A DNA stretch of 64,000 bases, taken from Candidatus Poribacteria bacterium (GTDB lineage: Bacteria; Poribacteria; WGA-4E; WGA-3G). Below the pieces are notes generated by a model that worked only from the letters and a program-made list of their open reading frames with translations, did no database searches and had not been told where the DNA came from. Position 1 is the stretch's first letter, and each line of letters begins with the position of its first letter. The position numbers and the translations under genes were made by a program. This document shows positions 1-8,151 of this stretch, piece by piece. The stretch is from positions 57,191 to 121,190 of the forward strand of contig JAGWBV010000006.1 of assembly GCA_021295715.1 (NCBI GenBank), read 5' to 3'.

Positions 1-615
1 GTCCGATTTTCTGGCACCCATCCAGAAGTTTTCTCCGTTATGTTTGAGGACTCCCTCGAATTTTTTCTCATTATCTACTTCACCATTGACATAAATAATG
101 GCTACAGAACCATCGTAAACACCAGCGACATGATGCCATTTACCCACATCGGGCTGACCTACGCTGTGAAAGGGCCATGTTTCTAAGGCACCGTTCCAGA
201 GATTAAAATCAACCCGAGTTTGGTCTGACCACGCAATTACATAAGAATTATTTCCTGATCTCGATATACCCGCGAAAATCGCCCAACCGGGTTTCTCAGG
301 CTTTATCCACACCTCCAATGTAATCTGATCGCCAATGTCGGTTAAACTCTTATCTGCTCCACAATCTACATGCCCGCCACTAAACTTGAGTGCCTCACCC
401 ACTTTACCGTCAACGATCTCGACATTCCCATCCATAGTTCCATCGTTTGCACCGACAATGTCTTTAACCGTTTTCCCTGCGACCGAATCCTTATTGAACG
501 ACCAGTAACTTACCAACCCATCGGTAATCGCTTGACGCGCGTGTGTTATGCTTGCAGCCATTAAAACAGTCGCTGTAATGGCTATAACTAATATTTGTCT
601 CAGAGTCCTGTTCAT
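1..615 (-). CDS. Secreted LamG-domain protein, C-terminus beyond window
   Basis: The 205 visible residues begin at an ATG at 615 with a strong ribosome-binding site (TAGGAGG) 7 nt upstream. The first about 27 residues form a signal peptide ending near THARQA. What follows reads as a LamG/concanavalin A-like jelly roll: the opening 'GLVSYWSFN', a 'GANDGTMDGN' turn, 'LTDIGDQITLEVWIKP', and the hallmark 'GKWHHVAGVYDG' followed by 'IYVNGEVD'. Such domains bind carbohydrate or act as adhesive modules in secreted proteins. The reading frame stays open to base 1, so the C-terminal part and any further domains are unseen. The region upstream of the start is rich in palindromic repeats. Family assignment is firm; the ligand is unknown. 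Confidence 0.85.
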   Translation of the reverse strand, partial: MNRTLRQILVIAITATVLMAASITHARQAITDGLVSYWSFNKDSVAGKTVKDIVGANDGTMDGNVEIVDGKVGEALKFSGGHVDCGADKSLTDIGDQITLEVWIKPEKPGWAIFAGISRSGNNSYVIAWSDQTRVDFNLWNGALETWPFHSVGQPDVGKWHHVAGVYDGSVAIIYVNGEVDNEKKFEGVLKHNGENFWMGARKSD

Positions 616-684
616 GATTTGATCCTCCTATTTCGGCATATTGCGTGCATTTCGGCAAGATTAAGTCACCTTTTTATAGACATA

Positions 685-751
685 GCACTCCGCTGGAGCG
701 CGTGCATTTCAACACTTGGAACTCTATAGATATACTACTCCACTGGAGTAG
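685..751. repeat. Two short palindromes with variable stems
   Basis: At 685-701, GCACTCC and GGAGCGC flank GCT (one mismatch). At 735-751, CTACTCCA and TGGAGTAG flank a single C. Both are preceded by 'tatagaYata'. They look like members of one palindromic family whose two arms have changed together. Confidence 0.6.
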
Positions 752-864
752 GAAAATCGACTGACACCTCCCCTTGAACATAGAATACTCGTTAGGTAGC
801 AACTTAGGTTAGGTACTAATGAAGATTAAGAATTTAATTGAGTAATGGGCGGTGTTAATTGTCT

Positions 865-900
865 GAATCAGGATTTACAGGATTCAAGGATTTGCAGGAT
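865..900. repeat. ATTTACAGGATT-type repeat, copy 1
   Basis: Starts 'gaatcaggatttacagg' and contains two tandem copies of the unit ggattYRcaggat. A closely matching second copy lies at 38904-38938, 38 kb away. Both are intergenic. Confidence 0.65.
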
Positions 901-970
901 TATAGACCTTTCTCGATTAACAACTGTTTCTTATAGCATTACCGAAATATTTTAATGCAAGTAGACATAG

Positions 971-1046
971 CACCCCTACGGGGTGTGTTCGCTTGAATAC
1001 GCCGTTTTCTATTCTCACTGCGAAGCAATATCACCCGTACCGGGTG
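971..1046. repeat. Two CACCC-TAC-GGGTG palindromes
   Basis: CACCCC-TAC-GGGGTG (971-985) and CACCCG-TAC-CGGGTG (1032-1046) have the same three-base loop and stems that differ at one compensated base pair. The compensation suggests the folded form matters. Confidence 0.6.
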
Positions 1047-1391
1047 GGAGAGGTTTCTATAGACATACCCGCCTGTTCCCCTCTCAGTAAGGGGTGGGAC
1101 CCCGAGTGAAGAAAGAGACTGAAATACCTCGTTGAACATCCAAAATTTGTTAGTAGCAATTTAGGTAAATCAAGTAATTTCATAGAGGTAACAGGTGCGG
1201 TTACATGAAGATTAATAAAATATTTCGGTAATTCCATAACCATATCCGGCGTCCCTTCCCAGTAACGGGTGGGAACCCTGGTTAGGAAACCGCACCTACC
1301 AGTCTAGGGAAAATAAATATTACCGAATTAAATTCTGATACCTCATCAAACCGCGCCTACCAGTGAAATGCGTAAGTCTGATTCAATTGAC

Positions 1392-1769
1392 TTAACCATC
1401 GTATTCGACGACGACATCATCACCGTCAATCTTGACGGGATATGTCGCTACCCGCAAGGTTTCATCAACGAGGCATTGTCCGGTGGCAATGTCAAACGTC
1501 CACTGATGCCACGGACAGCGCAGGACCTCGCCTAAACCATCAACAGAGAGTGTCGCGCCTTCAATTGAAGGTGGTGCATCGGCGGCGAATCTACCGCTGA
1601 GTTCGCCTGTGCAGAGCGGTCCTCGCCGGTGCGGACAGATGTTACGAATGGCGTAAAATTTGCCATCAACATTAAAGACCCCAATGCCCGCCTTCCCGCG
1701 GAACGGGACGATGATTTTGCGGTTCCCGGGTGGAATCTCTGATACTTTTCCAACAACAACACGTGCCAT
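1392..1769 (-). CDS. Rieske [2Fe-2S] ferredoxin-like protein
   Basis: A complete 125-aa single-domain Rieske protein. The cluster-binding boxes are CPH (Cys45, His47) and CPWH (Cys85, His88), the standard C-x-H...C-x2-H arrangement. No signal peptide or membrane anchor is visible, so it is probably a cytosolic electron carrier resembling the ferredoxin component of a ring-hydroxylating or nitrite-reductase system. No oxygenase large subunit is nearby; the adjacent upstream gene encodes an amidohydrolase, so the redox partner is unclear. The start codon is abutted by a repeated element (1770-1878) whose CGCAAGGTAAG provides the ribosome-binding site. Confidence 0.88.
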   Translation of the reverse strand: MARVVVGKVSEIPPGNRKIIVPFRGKAGIGVFNVDGKFYAIRNICPHRRGPLCTGELSGRFAADAPPSIEGATLSVDGLGEVLRCPWHQWTFDIATGQCLVDETLRVATYPVKIDGDDVVVEYDG

Positions 1770-1878
1770 ATTTTAATCTTACCTTGCGGAGAAACAACTG
1801 ATATTCTGTCTCAGGCGTGCTTTTCTTATCTCTGAAGAAATACTCAAGCAAAAACCCCTCCATTTCATTACGGGCTAT
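1770..1878. repeat. Start-codon-proximal element, CATTACGGGCTA type
   Basis: Begins one base from the Rieske start codon. In gene sense it ends ...TTCTCCGCAAGGTAAGATTAAAAT-ATG, carrying the Shine-Dalgarno AAGG. The distal end reads 'cccctccatttcattacggg', matching elements at 49041-49170 and 55987-56093. Confidence 0.7.
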
Positions 1879-1957
1879 CCGTTTTGAGGGTATGCTAAGA
1901 GAACACCTGCTTAAACGAAAACCTATCTATCGAATGCCGGCTGTCAATCATCATATT

Positions 1958-2212
1958 TCTAACTTACCTTGTGGAGAAATGACAGCAACTTGAAACTTCA
2001 ACTGCTTTCCTCATGAGTCGCCTGCGCCGTTGTTGCAGGTCTTCTAACTTACCTTGCGGAGAAATAACACGCAACTAAACTATCAACTGTTTTTCTCATG
2101 AGTCGCCTGCGCCGTTGTTGCAGGTCTTCTAACTTACCTTGCGGAGAAATAACAGGAGTTTGAAACTTCAACTGTTTTCCTCATGAGTCGCCTGCGCCGT
2201 TGTTGCAGGCTG
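1958..2212. repeat. Three tandem 85-bp repeats
   Basis: Units start at 1958, 2043 and 2128 with 'tctaacttaccttgYggag' and end in the hairpin cctgc-gccgttgtt-gcagg. The period is 85 bp. The third copy overlaps the last about 45 bases of the amidohydrolase gene (which ends at 2168) and is translated there. The units are the same family as the elements found directly upstream of start codons elsewhere in the window. Confidence 0.85.
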
Positions 2213-3409
2213 CGAGTTCGGGATTGGACTCTGGGATCCATTGGTTTCTTCGACATCCAATCGAAGCATATCAAGGGCGTTTTGGGCGAAGATCCGACGG
2301 TGTAAGTCTTCTGAGAGTTTGGGGAAAACCGTTACTGGATCGTTCCAGTCGAAATGCGGGAAGTCTGAGCAGAATATTAGGGTTTCATCTGCGTGGAGCA
2401 TTTCCAACATCTGGTACATCTGTTCCGGTTTCTCAGGTTCGTGCATCGGCTGTGACCCGACTCGGATGTGTTCGCGGAAATACTCACTCGGTAGCCGCTT
2501 CAGCCATGGTGTCTGGTCGCGCAGTGCTTTCCAGTCGGTATCCAAATGCCACATTACCGGCACCGCCCACATCTGTTGTGCTTCAATGAGTGCGAACTTG
2601 AGGTTGGGAAACTTCTCAAAGACACCTTCACAGATGAGAGATGTTGCGTGTGAACTGGCGACATAAGGTCTGCTCATCCGGGATTCCATGTAGTAGGTGG
2701 GATGCCCGACCGGGGTTGGCGTGTTTCGGGTTGCCCCGCCGCCACCGCCGATATGTGACACAACTGGGAGTCCATGTTCTTCACACGCCTCCCATATAGG
2801 ATGATAGAAGCGGTTGCCAAAGGGACGACTCGTTCCCATCGGCACCATAACAGCAGCAGTGTCCTTCCGGTCTGCGAGCCTGTTAATTTCTTCCACAGCT
2901 TGGGGTGGATCGGAGGGTGAAACGAGGATAGCGTTGACAACGCGTTCGTCGCGATCAAGCCAATGCTCGATTGTCCAATCGTTAAAGGCGCGGCATAGCG
3001 CAGCTGCCCAGTCCGGGTCAGGTAGCCCAGAATACCCGTAGAATGGCGGCGGTCCAGTAAGCAGACCGACATCAATATTCCAGACATCGAGATGCTCATC
3101 TTGGAGGAATTCCAATGTGAAGTTAAAATCTCTGGGGTCACCGCCGGAATTTTTCGGTGTCGATTCGATGGCTTCTTCGACTCTGCCTTTGAGGTCAACA
3201 CGGTTGCTCCGAATCGGGATGTTCGGATACCCACCGAGATGTAGCCCTTGGTCGAGGAGATGCTCCTGATAGAATTTTGACAGATAAGGCAGCAGTTGCG
3301 TAGGGTGGCGAAAGTTGTGGTGAACATCACAATCGACGATAGCGATCCCGTCTTTGGGTTTCGCAGTCCAACCGGGTGCGGTAACAGGGGTTGATCCAAT
3401 CTGACGCAT
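2168..3409 (-). CDS. Amidohydrolase-2 family metal-dependent hydrolase
   Basis: 413 residues starting at the ATG at 3409, chosen over an upstream in-frame start because GAGGAGG lies 6 nt before it. The N-terminal metal box 'IVDCDVHHNF' (residues 24-33), a central 'PVVSHIGG' and the C-terminal 'FCSDFPHFDW' Asp are typical of amidohydrolase-2 TIM-barrel enzymes (ACMSD, decarboxylase and uracil hydrolase relatives). It probably hydrolyses or decarboxylates a small aromatic or amide substrate in the cytosol; the sequence does not identify which. The last about 14 residues (PATTAQATHEENS) are encoded by a copy of the 85-bp repeat and are unlikely to belong to the fold. Neighbours are a Rieske protein downstream and a PhyH protein upstream, compatible with a catabolic cluster. 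Confidence 0.88.
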   Translation of the reverse strand: MRQIGSTPVTAPGWTAKPKDGIAIVDCDVHHNFRHPTQLLPYLSKFYQEHLLDQGLHLGGYPNIPIRSNRVDLKGRVEEAIESTPKNSGGDPRDFNFTLEFLQDEHLDVWNIDVGLLTGPPPFYGYSGLPDPDWAAALCRAFNDWTIEHWLDRDERVVNAILVSPSDPPQAVEEINRLADRKDTAAVMVPMGTSRPFGNRFYHPIWEACEEHGLPVVSHIGGGGGATRNTPTPVGHPTYYMESRMSRPYVASSHATSLICEGVFEKFPNLKFALIEAQQMWAVPVMWHLDTDWKALRDQTPWLKRLPSEYFREHIRVGSQPMHEPEKPEQMYQMLEMLHADETLIFCSDFPHFDWNDPVTVFPKLSEDLHRRIFAQNALDMLRLDVEETNGSQSPIPNSQPATTAQATHEENS

Positions 3410-3425
3410 GCAAACGCCTCCTCTA

Positions 3426-3459
3426 TTAGCCGTCAGCAATCAGCCGTCGGCGATCAGTA
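3426..3459. repeat. TCAGCNR heptamer tract
   Basis: Degenerate tandem 7-mers of the type tcagcaa/tcagccg/tcggcga between two minus-strand genes. Similar tracts lie at 21284-21318, 22683-22742, 42125-42147, 42187-42217, 44541-44578 and, inside a coding region, 52509-52529. Confidence 0.65.
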
Positions 3460-3534
3460 AGAATAGTTGTCGATTATCAGTGAGAGGGATATGATAAGCC
3501 TAACATCTCAGGACAGTCACAAGAACTGCCTCTA

Positions 3535-4422
3535 CTAATGACGGTAGGTTTCACCGATTAAGTTATTGGCAGCGCGGACGGGACGGAAAAGAGTTTGCCG
3601 TTTGGCAGGCATTCCGGCTAACAATTTCGGGTGCGGATCCCAATCGTGCCATTTGCTATTGACGGTATTGTAACAACTGAAAATAGCGAGTCGGTCATTT
3701 TCTTCGTTCGTCCACGTGTGGGTGCTATGGGTCAATGCCTCCGTGAAAAAGAGGAGGGACCCAGCAGGACACTCATACGTATCCCAAATTAGAGAATCCT
3801 GGCTTCGGATTGTGTCGGGTGCTGTGTAGACGGCTTTATGGCTCGCAGTAATAAACAGGGTGCCTCCCTGCCGATATTTGACAGGATTCAGTTCCCAGAC
3901 GATGCGAGTTAACCCGCTATAGCCTCTGCCGGGGATACACCGATAGAGGTGCGAGTCGCCGGGGAAACGGAGCATCCCGTTTCCGTTGTGGGGTCCAAAG
4001 TTTCCATCGCCCACTGTCCGATAGAACAAACTACAGGATTCCATACGGAAGCCGTAGCATTCTTGGCTTGACAACGCTGGATGTGCGAGAAACTCGTTGA
4101 GAAAACCGACGACATTCGGATGGTCAGCAAGGCGTTGCATGGGACCACCGAGCGGAGAGCGTTCATGCTCTGGAATCGACTCCGGTTCGTGGCGAAGTTT
4201 ATATCCGAACTCTTGCATCTCCGCGAGTTCATCACCTGACAGCACCCCCGGAACCAAAAGCCATCCGCGCATGTCAAAGAGGTATTTCTGTTCTTGTGTC
4301 GGTGCGACAACAGGTGTGCCATCGGAGGTTGTTTCCGTGAGTTGTGCGTTATCAATGTCGAGTGCCGTTCCGAGGTTTTTATCAACAATAAACGGTTTGG
4401 TGTGATCCGTAACTTGTGCCAT
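3535..4422 (-). CDS. PhyH-like dioxygenase-family protein with altered metal box
   Basis: 295 aa with the general layout of the phytanoyl-CoA dioxygenase family: an N-terminal 'YLFDMRGWLLVPGVLSGDEL' entry strand, a central double-stranded beta-helix, and the C-terminal 'LTHSTHTWTNEENDRLAIF' segment carrying the usual distal His and the Arg that binds 2-oxoglutarate. The expected first metal box H-x-D is not obvious: the aligned segment reads 'FGPHNGNGMLRF', His-Asn-Gly. The protein may bind iron in an unusual way or be inactive as an oxygenase. The start ATG has AGGAG about 13 nt upstream. It follows the aminotransferase at 4572-5777 on the same strand, so the two may be co-transcribed. Confidence 0.75.
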   Translation of the reverse strand: MAQVTDHTKPFIVDKNLGTALDIDNAQLTETTSDGTPVVAPTQEQKYLFDMRGWLLVPGVLSGDELAEMQEFGYKLRHEPESIPEHERSPLGGPMQRLADHPNVVGFLNEFLAHPALSSQECYGFRMESCSLFYRTVGDGNFGPHNGNGMLRFPGDSHLYRCIPGRGYSGLTRIVWELNPVKYRQGGTLFITASHKAVYTAPDTIRSQDSLIWDTYECPAGSLLFFTEALTHSTHTWTNEENDRLAIFSCYNTVNSKWHDWDPHPKLLAGMPAKRQTLFRPVRAANNLIGETYRH

Positions 4423-4571
4423 TTTTTAAACTATTGCTCCTGGGCTGCCCTCCACTTCGTTTCGGGCAGGTTTTCGATGAAGTTGCGGTGTTTCCGAGGA
4501 ATTGCAAGCGGCTTAAAGAAAGCGTAATTTACATCTCTGATCTCTACGATTATTCAGTAATCTTGTACTTC

Positions 4572-5777
4572 CTATGCGGCTTTGGCGCGTTTGAGAGCAT
4601 CCTCAGAGACGTTAAGTGTCTTCGCGACATCTTCATCGGTGTGCGACATGGACATGAACCAGATATGTCCTTCGGGCAGATATAAACCACCATCCAAAGT
4701 CGCCTCGTAGAAGGTTTCCTTAAACCGTTGTTGGCTTTCGTCATCACTGTCGGTACTCAAGCCGAAGTAGGGCATGGGTCCGATGCCACCGATGCGGGCG
4801 TTCTCAATACCGAGACGTGCCGTCATCTCTCTGTAGCCATCCAGCAACTTCTGTCCTTGTTTCCACATAAAGGCGACACCGTCCTTCGCCTCGAGTTCCT
4901 CGATTGTGGCGATTGCGGCGGCGACGAGCGATACCTCGCCGTGGAAGGTTGCGGCTACCCAGACATCGCCAACTTCATTCATAATATCTTCTCTCCCGAC
5001 GACGACAGCCGTGGCGAACCCATTCGCGAGTGCTTTTCCGAAAACGGACATATCGGGGGTGACCCCGAAGTACTCCTGAGCACCGCCCAAAGAATAGCGG
5101 AACCCAGTTTTGACCTCGTCAAAAATCATCAAAGCACCGTTTGCATTGACGAGTGCCTTTGCCTCTTCGAGATAACCGTCTTTCGGAAGGTCCTGTCCAG
5201 AAGGTTCCATAATCAGACACGCGATCTCGTCAGGGTGTGCTTTAAAGAGGTCAGCAAGACCTTCGAGATCGTTGAAATCGACGCTGAGTGTAGCGGCAGC
5301 AGCACTTGATAGATGTCCGCGGGCGTGGCTACACCAATCGTGCCAGCCGTGATAACCGGATCGAATGACCTTTTCTCTGCCGGTATATGCGCGAGCGAAC
5401 TTAATCGCGCCGGTTGTTGCGTCCGATCCGCCAACAAAGTAAGCAACCCTATCCGCCGAAGGGATAATCTGAACCAACTTTTCAGCGAGTTCTACTTCAA
5501 GGGTATGTCCGAAATTATAAACATTCCCTCTTTCAACGAGATACTTTGTGACCGTATCAATCACAGTCGGATAGGCGTGCCCAAGGATCATAGGTCCAAA
5601 TCCCATGAGGTAATCGATATAGTCGTTGCCATCGGCATCCCAGAAATGCGCGCCTTTCGCGCCTGCAATCATAACAGGGCTCGGTGGCTGGCTCTGTTTA
5701 TGGGGTTGTCCACCGCCGACCAGCGCGGCTTTCGCTCGCTTTTGCCACGCGAGTGATTTTTCAAAACTTCGTCCCAT
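4572..5777 (-). CDS. Class III (GSA-aminomutase-like) aminotransferase
   Basis: 401 aa, fold-type I PLP enzyme of the glutamate-1-semialdehyde aminomutase/ornithine aminotransferase group. Visible landmarks: 'GGSDATTGAIKFARAYTGR' for cofactor phosphate contacts, 'GYHGWHDW' stacking segment, Asp220 in 'MIFDEVKTGFR' contacting the pyridine ring, and Lys248 in 'VFGKALANG' as Schiff-base lysine. The N-terminus 'SLAWQKRAKAALVGGGQPHKQ' resembles enzymes annotated as GSA-AM-like but used in secondary pathways; no other haem genes are nearby, so a role in haem synthesis is not implied. It is divergent from the PhyH-HEAT gene at 5967 and upstream of the PhyH-like gene at 3535. Confidence 0.87.
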   Translation of the reverse strand: MGRSFEKSLAWQKRAKAALVGGGQPHKQSQPPSPVMIAGAKGAHFWDADGNDYIDYLMGFGPMILGHAYPTVIDTVTKYLVERGNVYNFGHTLEVELAEKLVQIIPSADRVAYFVGGSDATTGAIKFARAYTGREKVIRSGYHGWHDWCSHARGHLSSAAAATLSVDFNDLEGLADLFKAHPDEIACLIMEPSGQDLPKDGYLEEAKALVNANGALMIFDEVKTGFRYSLGGAQEYFGVTPDMSVFGKALANGFATAVVVGREDIMNEVGDVWVAATFHGEVSLVAAAIATIEELEAKDGVAFMWKQGQKLLDGYREMTARLGIENARIGGIGPMPYFGLSTDSDDESQQRFKETFYEATLDGGLYLPEGHIWFMSMSHTDEDVAKTLNVSEDALKRAKAA

Positions 5778-5966
5778 CCTGAAACCTCCAACGTTGGTAT
5801 ATTGTGCGTTAAAATCCGCTCTAATATAATGTATTTTAACATAAAAATGAATTTTGAGAGGAGAATTTCTTGAAAATTGTGAAAATCTATGGAATAATAG
5901 TGCTCAACTTACAATTCTTGTAGATAGGGTCTCCACGGAGTCTCATAATAGAAAAAGGGGCGAAAA

Positions 5967-7340
5967 ATGGCAGCACACCTCTTGACAGACGCGCAGATGC
6001 GACATTTCATCGTGAACGGTTATGTGACCGTCACCACCACATTATCTGCGCAATTCCACGATGCAATCTATGAAAAGACGGTAACGGTTTTTGACAAGGA
6101 AGGCAATCCGGGTAATAATATGATACCGCGGATACCAGAGATCCAGCAAATCCTTGACGATCCGAACGTGAGTGGTGCTCTGACAAGCCTACTTGGCGCT
6201 GACTACTACAAGCAGCCACACCGCCATCCGCACTACAATCCGCCGGGTAGCAGTGGGCAGGGGATGCACCAAGATGGCGGGAAACGCTGGTCTCACCATA
6301 CCCGCAGGCTGTTGGTTTTCTATTACCCACAAGATACACCTATCGAACTCGGTCCAACGGGTGTGGTCCCGACGAGCCACTATTATAGCACACGTGAAGG
6401 CGCGGAAATCTCGCCGGAACAACCGATCGTTGGGAAAGCGGGAACGGTTGCTTTCGCAAACTACGACCTGTGGCACCGTGCCATGCCTAACAGCAGCGAG
6501 AAGAAACGTTATATGATGAAGTTCCTCTATGCCCGGATGTCAGAACCACAGGAACCGACTTGGGCAAACAAGGAAACAGAGTGGGCAAACGGCATACCTA
6601 TGGGACGTGCCGAACATCAGGAGATGTTCCGACACCTTTGGGACTGGCATCGAGGAATAGAAGATAGCGACCTGCGCGGGACATCAAACGGTGAATCACT
6701 GTCGGGTTTAATCAGTTCTCTCAACAGCACATCGGAATCGACAGGATTGCAGGCGGCTTATGAAATGCCCCGATTCGGCGAGAAGGCAGTGCCTGCATTG
6801 GTTCGGTGCTTGCAAGATGAATCGGAGATGACGCGCCGAAATGCTTGTTATTCGCTCAATGCGGTCGGAACCCTTGCCGTTGATGCCTTGCAGGAGGCGT
6901 TGAAAGATTCTCGTGAACACGTGCGGGATAAAGCGGCGGAAGCACTCGGTGACTTGGGAAATAAGGCTAAATCCGCGGTGCCTGCGTTGGTGGAAACGTT
7001 AGCAGATGCTTCAGGTTCTGTGCGGTCGCATACGATAGAGGCGTTAGGAACAACGGGTCAATCGAGTTCACTTGCTGTTCCCAGTCTTGTGAAAGCGTTA
7101 GAGGATTCGCACGAAGGTGCCCGGCGAAACGCGGTATTTTCTTTGGCGAGGATTGGTCAGAACGCGACTGAGGCAGTTGAAGGCTTACAAAATATGCTGT
7201 TCGATGAAAACCGTTATGTCCGCGGTGATGCGGTCCACGCGCTGCATCGCATCGGCACACCAGAGGCGAAGGCAGTGCTCCTTCGTTACCTTGAGACGAC
7301 CCGCTGGTGTCCGCTGACCTCAAAAGAGAGCACGTTTTAG
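5967..7340 (+). CDS. PhyH dioxygenase fused to HEAT repeats
   Basis: 457 aa. Residues about 1-230 are a phytanoyl-CoA dioxygenase-family Fe(II)/2-oxoglutarate oxygenase with a complete facial triad: His101-x-Asp103 in 'GMHQDGG', distal His170 in 'DLWHRAMP', and Arg181 in 'KKRYMMKF' for 2-oxoglutarate. Residues about 255-445 are at least five tandem HEAT/PBS-lyase-type helical repeats, recognisable by recurring 'AVPALVxxLxDxxxxxRxxAxxALGxxG' patterns. HEAT arrays usually bind proteins or phycobilin-like ligands, so the fusion suggests a protein substrate or scaffolded oxygenase. The start has AGGGG 7 nt upstream. It faces away from the aminotransferase across a 189-bp spacer and converges on the SDR gene at 7430. 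Confidence 0.87.
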   Translation: MAAHLLTDAQMRHFIVNGYVTVTTTLSAQFHDAIYEKTVTVFDKEGNPGNNMIPRIPEIQQILDDPNVSGALTSLLGADYYKQPHRHPHYNPPGSSGQGMHQDGGKRWSHHTRRLLVFYYPQDTPIELGPTGVVPTSHYYSTREGAEISPEQPIVGKAGTVAFANYDLWHRAMPNSSEKKRYMMKFLYARMSEPQEPTWANKETEWANGIPMGRAEHQEMFRHLWDWHRGIEDSDLRGTSNGESLSGLISSLNSTSESTGLQAAYEMPRFGEKAVPALVRCLQDESEMTRRNACYSLNAVGTLAVDALQEALKDSREHVRDKAAEALGDLGNKAKSAVPALVETLADASGSVRSHTIEALGTTGQSSSLAVPSLVKALEDSHEGARRNAVFSLARIGQNATEAVEGLQNMLFDENRYVRGDAVHALHRIGTPEAKAVLLRYLETTRWCPLTSKESTF

Positions 7341-7365
7341 GTGAAGAAGGTTGCTACATAGAACA

Positions 7366-7387
7366 GGCGAGGTTGGGAAACCTCGCC
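7366..7387. repeat. Palindrome GGCGAGGTT/AACCTCGCC
   Basis: A 9-bp perfect stem with loop GGGA in the 89-bp gap between convergent genes. The same stem with a 2-nt loop recurs at 33625-33644. It could act as a transcription barrier for both genes, but there is no T-run, so a REP-like element is the safer call. Confidence 0.65.
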
Positions 7388-7429
7388 AGCGATAGGTGTA
7401 ACATGGGATTCGAGAACGCGAGGCAACGC

Positions 7430-8146
7430 CTACGTAAAGAATTCCTCGTTATGCGGGCGGACATCGACTTCAAACGTCCACGCACTCCGCTCCTGCTGGA
7501 CTAAAGCCCAATAGGTATCGGCAATGGCATCGGGTTCAAGGAGCGGTTCATTCTCTGATAGTTTATAGCGTTGTCGCACGCCGGGTGTATCAATAACACC
7601 GTCAACGATAACATGGGCGACATGGATGCCGTGAGGACCGACTTCGCGAGCGAGGGCAGATGCTAATCCTCGCGTGGCATACTTCGCACTGCTAAACGCC
7701 AACGCACCTGCCCTACCACGGATAGCAGAAGTCGCCCCTGTAAACAGAATGCTCCCGCCCCCCTTCTGAAGCATCCCCGGAACGACCTGTTTTGAACAGA
7801 GGAACCCACCGAGCGTGCAGACGCGCCACGCCCCTTCAAACGCTTCGGGTGTGAGGTCTGCGAAACTTCCCCACGCTGCGCTTGCGGCATGGTTCACTAA
7901 GATATCGGGATCACCGAGTTCCTCTCGAATGCGAGCGAAACTCTCTGATACCTGCTCAGCGTCAGCAATATCCGTGGGGATAGGAATGGCTGTGCGTCCG
8001 GATTTTCCCAATCTCGTGGATAGATTTTTAATGTAGGCGGATGAGCGAGAAAGGAGTGCTACATTACATCCTTCGTTTACAAATTTACGGGCGAGTGCAG
8101 CCCCTAAACCGGGCCCCACACCTGCGATGACTGCTATTTTTTCCAT
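7430..8146 (-). CDS. Atypical short-chain dehydrogenase/reductase
   Basis: 238 aa, Rossmann-fold SDR. The nucleotide motif reads 'AGVGPGLG' (residues 8-15) rather than TGxxxGIG, the 'NHAAS' box carries Asn85, and Ser140 lies in 'TGATS'. The catalytic Tyr-x3-Lys is replaced by Phe151-x3-Lys155 ('AFSSAKYA'). This GPGLG/AFxxAK pattern occurs in a known SDR subgroup, so it is probably a subgroup feature, but chemistry by the usual Tyr mechanism is doubtful. The start is abutted by a repeated element that supplies CGCAAGGAAAAA as ribosome-binding site. The gene converges with the PhyH-HEAT gene. Confidence 0.85.
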   Translation of the reverse strand: MEKIAVIAGVGPGLGAALARKFVNEGCNVALLSRSSAYIKNLSTRLGKSGRTAIPIPTDIADAEQVSESFARIREELGDPDILVNHAASAAWGSFADLTPEAFEGAWRVCTLGGFLCSKQVVPGMLQKGGGSILFTGATSAIRGRAGALAFSSAKYATRGLASALAREVGPHGIHVAHVIVDGVIDTPGVRQRYKLSENEPLLEPDAIADTYWALVQQERSAWTFEVDVRPHNEEFFT

Positions 8147-8151
8147 ATTTT

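Larger units (their letters stand above)
616..1391. other. Repeat-rich intergenic region
   Basis: No gene is supported in this 776-bp stretch. It holds four short perfect or near-perfect palindromes (685-701, 735-751, 971-985, 1032-1046), a copy of an ATTTACAGGATT-type repeat (865-900), and GTAG-linked palindrome remnants near 1240-1370 ('cgcacctaccagt', 'cgcgcctaccagt'). The phrase 'acatgaaGRTTAA' followed by an AT-rich run occurs near 1204 and again near 16285, marking another dispersed repeat. Confidence 0.7.

Noticed and set aside
1958..2212. Possible CRISPR array from three regular repeats
   Set aside because: The units are 85 bp and nearly identical along their whole length, with no distinct spacers and no cas genes nearby.
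2200..2666. Plus-strand frames antisense to the amidohydrolase
   Set aside because: No ribosome-binding site or family similarity; the minus strand has clear amidohydrolase motifs.
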